From: Chionoecetes opilio
Lineage: Eukaryota > Arthropoda > Malacostraca > Decapoda > Majidae
DNA: 64,000 nt
Assembly (NCBI GenBank): GCA_016584305.1
Contig: JACEEZ010022673.1
Coordinates: 1 to 64,000, forward strand
Reading direction: 5' to 3'
Both the position numbers and the translations under genes were made by a program. Shown here in pieces: positions 10,801-19,137 of this stretch; position 1 is the stretch's first letter; the number at the start of each line of letters is the position of its first letter. Below the pieces are notes generated by a model. The model had not been told where the DNA came from, did no database searches, and saw nothing but the letters and a program-made list of their open reading frames with translations.

Positions 10801-12134
10801 TTCTGTGGACATTAGAATGGCCATCCCAGGAACCGTTGACACGTTCATATCGGTGTTCAAGGTCTGGGTCAACGCGAGGTTGCTTGAAGCTGATGTCCAC
10901 CTGTGCTTCGATCGCTATTTTGAATACTCTACAAAGAGCAGCACCAGATCGGCTCGAGCCAACGCTACCCGGGTCCATCAGCTCGAACGGAAAACTCCAC
11001 TGCCGGCTCGGGACGCAGTACTTAAGAACACAGCCAATAAGAAACAGCTCAACACTCTGCTTTGCGATGCGATCCTGAGTGATGATAACTTCCTGCAGCA
11101 TGCGACACAGAACCACCAGTTGGTGGTTACTGAGGAAAACGACATGCCCACTTAGGTATCGAAGGGTCGTAAGTCGCCTCGTCTGGACCTAGCATCAACA
11201 CATGAAGAAGCTGACATACTCATCACTCAACAGGCCATCCACCTTGCAAAAGAAGATCCAGAATCACACGTGCGGGTCGTGTGTGACGACACAGACGTGT
11301 TCGCGTTACTTGCTTACTACTACTTGAATGAGAAGCTCCAGTCATCATTGACGATGCAGTCTCCAATCATGGGTCGGTTGTGCATTGACGTGAAGGAAAC
11401 CGCTCGTAAACATTCAGCAATCGTACCCGAGCTCTTGGCGCTTCATGCTCTAACTGGCTGTGATTCAGTTGCTGCGACTTATGGAATTGGGAAAACAAAA
11501 GCAATCGCTGTGGCTCGAAAAGGCTACACTCTGGATCAGCTTGGTAAATCCTTGGCAAATATCGTTGAAGTCACCGAACAAGCAGCAGCTTTCATGGGTG
11601 CGTGCTATGGCATTACAACTCCCACCTCTTCGATGACCAAGATCCGCCAGAAGCTATGGGCACAGAAGACTGGCAAATCGACAGCAGCACCGAAGCTGTG
11701 TAGTTTGCCCACAACTACAGAAGCGTTTGAGCACGAACGTTCGTAGAGCACACCACCAAGTCGCTCACTGGTACAGTGCCCTGAGTGGGGATCCACCACT
11801 CTCGCTGCAGTGGAACACGGGTGGAAGCTGATGACACTAACAAGTGTCTCTCCCTCGAAATATGGAGGACGGTGTATCCTACGCCCCGGAGCACATTCTC
11901 AAGCTGGTCAGATGTGGCTGCACATCTGAGCGAGCATGTAATGGTGGGAAATTTGCTGTATGGGGCGCCAACTTCCATGCACGATGTTCTGCACCTGCAG
12001 TGGTGGTACTGCCTGTTCCAATCAATTCAACATCACTGAGAGTGCAACAGATCACGCCGATATCCCTGATGACAGCGATGAGGCAAACGACCGAGCAATG
12101 GATGTCGACGATGAGGACGATGAATAGTTCCTAG
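7857..12134 (+). pseudogene. Broken XPG-nuclease-type transposase of element A
   Basis: Conceptual coding pieces lie in order on the plus strand but in changing frames. A possible acceptor (TTCGGTTGCAG, about 7928-7938) precedes GSDVSDDMAETGGHKDAEEC. Zinc-ligand-like CHKNC (about 8140) and CLFCHD (about 8292) follow, then a long middle region: TPLQIAIGVLLGDHYMI at about 9090, WPLHIKVAESMLPYMFAA at about 9885, VYARVIGLLVSQCDLDL at about 10580. The C-terminal third has FEN1-like motifs: LCFDRY (10901-10918), HEEAD (11201-11215), DDTD (11285-11296), LTGCDS (about 11450-11467) and YGIGK (11480-11494). It ends in a damaged cysteine cluster (VRCGCTSERAC, about 11900). About eight frame changes plus an in-frame TAG at 11153-11155 inactivate it. 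The product would have exceeded 1000 residues. In FEN1-type enzymes the acidic residues bind metal and GCD...GIG belongs to the helix-hairpin region; use as a transposase is inferred. Confidence 0.75.
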
Positions 12135-12246
12135 ATATAAGGTATTTGGTCCATTGGGCTTCATTTATTAATAATTAGAGTATAACATGTATAATATGTA
12201 TTGATATAACGTTGAAACATTTGGGCAACGTGAAGATGCCAAATTG

Positions 12247-12366
12247 TTGCATTTATTATTAGTATTATTAGTATTTATACTACATATTATTATTTATATT
12301 ATTATTATTATTAATATTGTTATTATTATTATTATTATTATCATTATTATTATTATTATTATTATC
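12247..12366. repeat. (ATT)n microsatellite inside element A
   Basis: An imperfect ATT/TTA trinucleotide array of about 120 bp lies between the end of the transposon gene and the right inverted repeat. It produces a spurious isoleucine-rich open frame, which is not a gene. Confidence 0.9.
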
Positions 12367-12620
12367 GTAGTATCATATACTTTACATGTATGTCTACTTT
12401 TAAGTCACGCCAATGTCATGTTTGAGAGATGATAATTATTACAATAAATGTTGTCCGATTCTAAATAGATTTGTTTTCTTATATTTTGCTTGCTATCATA
12501 ATCAATATTGCTTGTAAACTGGCGAATGACTTCAGAATCATATTATATGCTTTACAAAGCACATATATATACAGACACTTTATAATTCAACTGCATGTAC
12601 AACAGATTATATTAGTTTTA

Positions 12621-12971
12621 GTGTGATTTTGGCATTTTTACAGGTATTTTTGGCGGCCATATTGGATTTATGCCATCAATATGGCCGCCAATGATCCAAT
12701 AACATCATAATCCACTTCCTTGGTCTCTAAAACATATATTTAGACACCAATTTCATTCTTTTACTGTACTTAGAACAGGAGTTACAGCCTAATTTATATT
12801 TTGGTTATATATGGCGGTCATCTTGGCGGCCATCTTGGATTCTGAAAAAGCCAAGCCTGTGACAAGTGGCCACCCAGCCTAAATTTCATTAGACCCTAAT
12901 ATCTATCGAAAAAAGTAAAAAAATGATTGTTGCCAAACATTGCAAGGTCCCCCGGCCCAGCCACCGGACTA
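12621..12971 (-). repeat. Right terminal inverted repeat of element A
   Basis: Reverse complement of the left repeat, ending CCACCGGACTA at 12971 and followed by the TCA duplication at 12972-12974. The GGCGGCCAT motif occurs here too. Confidence 0.85.
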
Positions 12972-12974
12972 TCA

Positions 12975-13450
12975 CGTGTTATACTAGTTATAAGAAAAAT
13001 ATCACTTTACCGAGGCGTAATGAAGTAGTCTCTCTAATCACACGGAGCCGAACCACACGGCCGGGCATGTGGGCGTGGACATGGTCGGGAAGGGCCAAAT
13101 TGCAGGAGACGGCACGGCTGGAGACGCTGATGGAGGCGCAGCTGGAGAAACCATACAGAAGACATGTGACCAGAACACCAATCGACAGGAATACCGTCAG
13201 GAACATCAGGAGCAAAGCCAAAGATAACAAAATGGACGGCAGCAGGAGACATGTGCATCAAGGAACAAAGGGCACGGAACAGTAAGCCGATGAAGAGATG
13301 AGAAACCAACAACATCAGACGAGGAGAAGGCGTGCACAAGTTGAAGTCGCAGCAGCCAGAAGCGTCGCAGGGCGCAGCGTGGAAGTGATACAAGTGTTAG
13401 GGCACTGGTAGGTAGAGTTCTAATGTACTTGAATAATTGCTACTTTAATA
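12975..13450. other. Unassigned GC-rich stretch
   Basis: Lies between element A and the first RTE-like LINE copy. An arginine-rich open frame (12923-13285, starting inside the right repeat of element A) and an opposite-strand frame of 119 codons exist, but neither has a motif I recognise. It may be part of an unrecognised repeat. Confidence 0.4.
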
Positions 13451-14644
13451 TGGACGACTTCAATGCTACTACTGGCACTGTGAGAGATGGCTACGAGTTA
13501 TGCGTTGGTCCCCATGGCTCCGGTAACATAAACATTAACAGTTCTCTGCTTCTGAATTTTGCGAGGTCCAGAAGGTTGAGAATTGCAGGTTCTTGGTATT
13601 AGAGACCAGAGCGGCACCGCTGGACATGGTATAGTAATGCCGGAGGGGTAGCTAAGGAAATCGACCACGTTCTCGTTAGTACTCGTTGGAGGATCCTCCA
13701 GAACTGCAGGGTTTACCAGAGTGCTGAGTTCTTTGTCACAGATCACAGACTTGTTGTTGCTACACTTAAGCTTCATGTCAAGCCCAGAAGAATCTCAAGA
13801 GGTAACCATACTGAGTTTCATCTTGAGAAACTGAAGGACTTTACATGTGCCCATGAGTATGCAGTGGCAGTCTCAAATCGGTTCGATGTGTTCGGTGCCC
13901 TCGTGGGCCCTGTCTAACTGTGGGATACCGTCAACGTTGAAACTCTCCAGGCTGCCAAGGAGTAGATTGAGGAGTGCCCGAGGTCAAGGCGTGGTTTTGT
14001 CTCGACGGAGACGCTGGGAAACATCGAGGAGAGTCGCACTGCCAGGCTGGCTGGGAACCAGGACCAGCACAGGGCTCTGTCACGCCGGACTAAAACCCTC
14101 CTGGGGAGAGACAAAGAGAGGTATGTCAGGAGTCTCGCTGAGGATGTCGAGGGCCATTTGAACGCTAATAACGTCCGACCCGCCTACCGAGCCTTAAAGA
14201 AGACCGTGCTAAGTCTCCATCTCGGGCGAGTGCTATTCGAGCAGCAGATGGGCACCTCGTGTCGGACATAGATAGGCGGATGGCTCGTTGGGCTGAGTAC
14301 TTTGGGCAGTTGTTCGCGGTGGACCCTCCAATTGACCAGCTTCACACCTCTGGGTTACGGACAGTGGATGCCGATCCTCCCATTGACGAAACCGCACACT
14401 CTCTTGACGAAGTCAGAGAGGCTGTAGCAAAGTTGAGGGTTGGAAAAGCAGCTGGAGTTTATAGTATCAGTGCGGAGCACTTCAAAACTGGGGATGAGGC
14501 CATGCTTCGCGGGATGCATGTTGTCCTGACTGTCGTGCGGGAGTCAGGTACCATTCCTCCTGGCTGGAAAAGGGGGCTGGTCGTCCCTATCAGTAAAGAG
14601 AAAGGGTACCGTCAGGACTCCAACAATTACCGCGGTATTACACT

Positions 14645-17225
14645 TAGTCCAGTCAAAATATGACCTGAACCCCTCTCACCCCAAACAAATTGCAAAAAAA
14701 TTTTTTTATTGCATTATTTTGTTGTTTCAAGTGTAAATGGTACAACAAAAGTTTACCAAAATTGGGTAACCGAAAATGGGTCAAAATGGCGTCATGCTTG
14801 ATGGCCGCCTCTGCCACTAGAAACACCTAATATTCCAGTTAGGAAGGCGGTTAGCTCTTCCGTACTTTGATAAGTGTTCATTTCAGTGAACAAGTGACTT
14901 TGGAAAAGTCTAAAAAACAATAACCCCTTTATTCTGGGCTCTCAAAAAGATTATAGGCGCAGTCATAATGTCGTGACGTCATCCTGCAATGACGTCAATT
15001 TGGTTGGTACACGCACTGAGTTAAGTTATTGTTTTCATTCAGCCATTCCAGATTTTAGATTTTACTAACATTAATTTCTTTTGCATTTCAGAGCATGAGA
15101 AGATGGCAAGTCGAGGAAATTGTCCTTTATGTGGCAGTGAGATAGATGGTGAAACGGTGGTGATTGGTGAAAAGGGGGCTGAAGGAATCAACAAGGCCAG
15201 CATCGACAGAGGCGACCGTATCGTGGTAGTTGCTGGTACCGAGGTGCATAAAAGATGCAGAGTGAGCTATATTAACAAGAAGCAAATATGTCTGTGCCAG
15301 TATCTTCAACGTACAGTGCGGCAATGCAGATTTTCACAGGCCAGAGCTTCGTCACCAGTGAGCAACATAAGGAGGCAACAGGGTCAAGGTTGAGAAGAGA
15401 TCATGAAGACCTGGAGAAAATTGCAGACAAACTACAAGCATTTTCTCCTTTTGCTGATGAAGCATCTTTGCACAATATTATAACAGGTGTAAAAGCAAAT
15501 GAGGATGTGAACGTCCATGACCTGTTTACTATCTGCAAGGAAACACTAGCAAAGATGGAAGGACAGTCGGTGTTTTCCTTTTCATACAGAAGGAATACGA
15601 AGGCAAAGACCTTGGCATCAGCGTCGACAATCAGAATTGCCGAAGACAGAGCAATAGACTCAGCTTTGTTGTTCCAAAGGTTTCTCGTAGTGTTTCAAAC
15701 TGCAGAACTTTCACTCGATGAGATCATGAACTACGAACTCTCGCCTTATCCTCAAGCACTCTTTGAAGGAAAACAGGTCTTACGGAAGGCAGACAAAGCA
15801 CAACTGATGCACGCTCTTAAAGCCCATGTCACAGCCATTTCGGATGAAGCGGTCCTGGAGACTACTCCTGAAGCAAAACACAATGTCTTAGATGGAGGTT
15901 CCCGTCTTCGTCGGCTGAAGTGGTCTGATGGAAGGACCTACACCTCCATTGCCAACGACTATGCAGCATTCACTGTGAAACACTATGGCAAGGCTACGGT
16001 AGTCTTCGATGGTTACAGTGGTGGTCCAAGTACGAAGGACAATACACATCAGCGACGGGGACAAAATCGTGACGGTCATAAGGTGAATATCACTGAAACA
16101 ACCAAATTCACTGGAAAGATGGAGGATTTCCTTTCCAATAACGAGAACAAACAGACACTGATCCATATGATTGCCGATCGCATAAAATCAAAGGATGTCA
16201 TGTGATACATGCTATGGGAGATGCTGACTTGGACATTGTGAGGACAGCAGTATCAATGTCATCTGAAAAAACTACCACGCTCATAGGCGAGGACACGGAT
16301 TTGTTAGTGCTACTGCTTCATTACGCATCTCCGAGCGATGGTACAAAGCTCTACTTCCGCTCAGATAAAGGGAGTCCTACTGTAGTGTATGACATAAAGG
16401 TCATAAAGCAGGTTCTACGTAGCGAGATCTGTCAAAGTCTGCTGTTTCTGCATGCGTTCACAGGATGCGACACCACTTCCAGGATATTTGGAATTGGAAA
16501 GCAGTCTGCTCTGCAAAAGCTGATAAAAGGTGATCCAATCCTGCAAAGTTGTGCAAAGATCTTTAGTACACCTGGACAAGACATGGATGTTATTGTAGAC
16601 TCTGGGTGTGCACTCATGGTGTCTCTGTTCAATGGCAAACCTGGGGACAACCTATCTACTGTCAGATACACCCGTCTTTGCAAAAAAGTGAGTGCGGCCA
16701 AAAGCTTCGTGACACCCGAACGACTGCCTCCAACATCTTCGGCTACAAAGTATCATTCTCTGAGAAGCTATCTCCAGGTAATGCAATGGATGGGCAAGGG
16801 TGAGGATATTGACGTCACTAAATGGGGGTGGAGCCTACAAAACAGCAGACTAGTTCCAGTGATGACGGACACTGCACCCGCACCAGAAACACTCCTGAAA
16901 ATTATTCGCTGCAGCTGTTCCAGTGTTTGCAACACCCACCGTTGTACTTGCCGAAAGCATGGACTAGTCTGTTCTCAAGCATGTGGACAATGCCAAAATG
17001 GCCATTGTTACAACACGCGTCAAGATCCAGTATTAGATGATGAAGGGGAAATGTGAAATATGGAAATATGTCGCCATCTTTGTATGACGCCATTTTGACC
17101 CATTTCCGGTAACCCAATTTTGGTAAACTTTTGTTGTATTGTTGTTCACACATTAAAGAACAAATAAACACCATGAACAGTTTCTTGCAATTATTTTAGG
17201 GTTGTTGGCTACTTTGACTAGACTA
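14645..17225 (+). mobile_element. Academ-like DNA transposon, element B
   Basis: A 2581-bp element that starts TAGTCCAGTCAAA and, read inward from the other end, TAGTCTAGTCAAAG. Its inverted repeats span about 14645-14795 and 17084-17225 and share the core AACCCAATTTTGG / CCAAAATTGGGTAAC and GGGTCAAAATGGCGTCAT. ACT lies immediately left (14642-14644) and right (17226-17228), a 3-bp target duplication. The uninterrupted LINE copy has a single ACT at 41255-41257, which proves the insertion boundaries. It shares the TAGTC terminus, 3-bp duplication and gene type with element A, yet the sequence is otherwise different, so it is another family of the same superfamily. Confidence 0.85.
15103..17056 (+). 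pseudogene. XPG/FEN1-like nuclease gene of element B
   Basis: Three overlapping open frames (15103-15393, 15288-16205, 16202-17056) form one gene of about 640 residues broken by two frameshifts, near 15285 and near 16200. An acceptor-like CTTTTGCATTTCAG precedes the ATG at 15103. The N-terminus has a zinc-ligand pattern (CPLCGSE and later HKRCR). Nuclease motifs follow the FEN1 order: VVFDGYSGG with downstream K/R residues (from 15999), GDADLDIV (16214-16237), GEDTDLLVLL (16286-16315), FTGCDTTSRIFGIGK (16457-16501). The C-terminus is a CXC-like cluster, CSCSSVCNTHRCTCRKHGL and onward (about 16910-17020). In FEN1/XPG the aspartates bind two metal ions and GCD...GIG precedes the DNA-binding helix-hairpin. 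Compared with element A the long middle region is much shorter. Likely transposase; inactive as read unless the shifts are sequencing errors. Confidence 0.75.
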
Positions 17226-17574
17226 ACTGCTCAGCGTGCCGTGCTTGCTCATCTATTGCTGACACGGATCCGCAGTCATCTGCTGAAGCATCAGATACCT
17301 CAGCAGTCTGGGTTCACCCTGGTAAGTCAACAACGAAACGTATCCTAGCGCTTCGTGTCCTGGAGGAACGCCGTCGTGAGTTTCGACAGGGGATGCTTGC
17401 AGCCTATGTTGATCTCAAGAAGGCGTTTGACTCAGTGCATCGTGAGTCACCCTGGGATCTTCTGCGACTTCGCAGGATTCCTGCAAGGACTATTGGTTTG
17501 ATGAATGTACTCTGGGACTGAGAGTGCTGTGAAGTGTGGAGGAGGCGTATCCAGCTTCTTTCCTGTTAATACAA

Positions 17575-17966
17575 GATGANAATATTCCGCAGGAGTTGGT
17601 GGCGCCAACCACCGGGCAATCGCACACCATCAATTTTTTTTTTTTAACCTAAATAACTCAAGAAAACCTAGCCCAAACCTACCCTAAGCCTAACATAACT
17701 TAAACCAAACCTTAACATAACCTAAATCTAACCTAACCAAACCAAGCAATTATATAAAAATATGTGTTATATTTTTGGTTTCTGCAAGTGAATAACTACT
17801 GCACAATATACCGAGCCGAAAATAATAAAGAAAAAGTGGTATTAATATGATTTAGGTCATCCTCGAGCCTGACAAGTCTAACCTGTCTCATCGTGTACAT
17901 CTCCTCATTCTGAATCTTTTGAACCCCATTTCCCACGGCGCAATTGAATAGTAATGGCGTTACATG
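17575..17966. other. Unassigned; single N and CCTAA-like tract
   Basis: Begins with the LINE break and the ambiguous base at 17580, then a short palindrome GTTGGTGGCGCCAACCAC (about 17595). A degenerate CCTAA/CCTAAC-rich tract follows at 17645-17745, resembling decayed interstitial telomere repeat. No gene is visible. Confidence 0.5.
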
Positions 17967-17969
17967 TAC

Positions 17970-18048
17970 GGTTAAACCTCGATATAACGGACTTCGGTGT
18001 GCCGCGCAGTGTGCTCAGACTCTCTGAGCACACCGCGCGGCACACCCG
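17970..18048. repeat. Pogo-like terminus with attached hairpin
   Basis: GGTTAAACCTCGATATAACGG (about 17970-17990) matches the ends of the pogo-like elements at 19066 and 58142. It runs directly into a near-perfect hairpin at 17996-18048: GGTGTGCCGCGC and GTGTGCTCAGA pair with TCTGAGCACAC and GCGCGGCACACC around a 3-base loop, one mismatch apart. Confidence 0.6.
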
Positions 18049-18209
18049 CCGCTCCAGCTGTCTGCACACATATATCTTCGCCGTATAGCTTGGAAATAGG
18101 TGCTAAGCTCTCAAAAAAGGCACAGCTTTCTTGCTGCACCCATACAGGATGCAAGTATATGCCATACCGCACAAAAAATATATCTGAAACACCCAAAATT
18201 CTTCAAGTA

Positions 18210-18784
18210 CACACAACCCTCGTTTTCCCGGACTAATAGGGGGGAGCACTGGTCCGGGAACCGCAAACGTCCGGGAATCGCAACAGTCCGAGGCCATTAC
18301 TCACCCCGGACGTTTATCCTACTCTAGCATTTACTGTCCGGCAACCGCCAATATCAGCTACCCCGCCCCGGACTTTTACGTCACTTTGTTGTTGTTTTTA
18401 GTGCTGCGAGGATCCCTTGGGGAACACTATGAGCCCTGGTGATGTCCTATGATGCTATCACAGGCGCTGTAGTTGACCTGTCTTCCTCAGGAAGGCACAG
18501 GTGAGGCGGATGATAGCGTGTTGCCGGGAGGGGTGTGTGTCTTGGAGAGTGAGTGTCGTGTACCCAAATGTAAACAATACGACCGCTGAGCATGCTGACA
18601 CCAGGCGGGAGGCGCGGAAACTGACCAGGTGTGACAGGAGACGCTCGGACCCCCGGACAACTTTGTCAATTTACGGACGGGACCAGGCATTAGTCCGGGA
18701 CTCTGACATATCCCCGGACCTCTGATTTTGACCGGCAAATCCGATATCCGGGAAATGGAGGTCCGGGAAAACGAGGGTTGTGTG
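18210..18784. mobile_element. Pogo-like MITE with TA duplication
   Basis: A 575-bp non-autonomous element. Inverted repeats start CACACAACCCTCGTTTTCCC at both ends (18210 and, reversed, 18784). TA dinucleotides flank it (18208-18209 and 18785-18786), as in the Tc1/mariner-pogo group. It has many internal CCGGGA-type motifs and no coding capacity of its own. A LINE 3' end is nested inside it (18404-18545). Confidence 0.8.
18404..18545 (-). repeat. LINE 3'-end fragment nested in the MITE
   Basis: GTGCTGCGAGGATCCC through CAGGAAGGCACAGGTGAGG matches the 3' end of the I-group LINE at 23734 onward and the fragments at 56070-56425. It is a 5'-truncated retrotransposed copy, minus-oriented, that landed inside the pogo-like MITE next to a GTT-rich stretch. 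Confidence 0.7.
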
Positions 18785-19065
18785 TACTATATTTTTTTCT
18801 CAGTTTCCGTGTATTTGTATAGGGCTGGCCTGGGAGGCCAGGTAATGTGACGTCACCAGCAAGTTTCGCGCCACGGCTGGAATGGGGCTGTTGTTTTTCC
18901 CGCGCTTTTTACAAAAGTCATGTTTTTAGGGAAATAAGGCGTGGAAATGAATTATTTTTTGTGGATTTTGAATGAACATTCAACATAATTATGCAAAGAA
19001 AAAATGGGTCTGGATGATTACTTTAACCGTTTCTGGCTGAAGTAACTGTGGATTTTCGGAAGTAC

Positions 19066-19137
19066 AGTCAAACCTCGATATAACGGACTAAAGGGAGGGA
19101 GGAGTGGTCCGTTAAAGCTGATTGTCCGTTATAGCTA
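19066..19137. repeat. Truncated pogo-like terminus
   Basis: CAGTCAAACCTCGATATAAC followed by GGTCCGTTAAAGCTGATTGT is nearly identical to the first 70 bp of the element at 58142-59301. The element is cut off at about 19137, where the CR1-like LINE begins. Confidence 0.65.

Larger units (their letters stand above)
7546..12971 (+). mobile_element. Academ-like DNA transposon, element A
   Basis: A 5426-bp element with long terminal inverted repeats (7546-7896 and 12621-12971). Both ends start TAGTCCGGTGG when read inward. The flanking bases are TCA (7543-7545) and TCA (12972-12974), a 3-bp target-site duplication. The interior carries a broken gene whose motifs match XPG/FEN1-family nucleases with a Cys-rich tail. 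Long inverted repeats, a 3-bp duplication and an XPG-type nuclease together fit the Academ superfamily of eukaryotic cut-and-paste transposons, some members of which are described as XPG-encoding. The superfamily name is inference from memory; the element boundaries are read directly. The gene is decayed, so this copy is not autonomous. Confidence 0.8.
13451..17574 (+). pseudogene. RTE-like LINE, copy 1, split by element B
   Basis: This is a 5'-truncated APE-type LINE, nearly identical over long stretches to the copy at 40006-42560. The part left of element B (13451-14644) has the endonuclease C-terminus (DDFNATTGTVRDGYELCVG, EIDHVLVSTRWRILQNC, VTDHRLVVATLKL) and the start of the reverse transcriptase, up to NNYRGIT. 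The part right of it (17226-17574) resumes with the AHLLLTRIRSHLLKHQ-type and VDLKKAFDSVHRES motifs. The element then stops abruptly six bases before an ambiguous base (N at 17580). Several frameshifts are present, so it is inactive. The RTE assignment rests on the CFDP2-like endonuclease type and is moderate. Confidence 0.8.

Noticed and set aside
12244..12432. Isoleucine-rich open frame
   Set aside because: Translation of the (ATT)n microsatellite inside element A.
7543..12974. Element A read as a host XPG/FEN1 gene
   Set aside because: 351-bp inverted repeats, a 3-bp duplication and numerous frame breaks show that it is a transposon.
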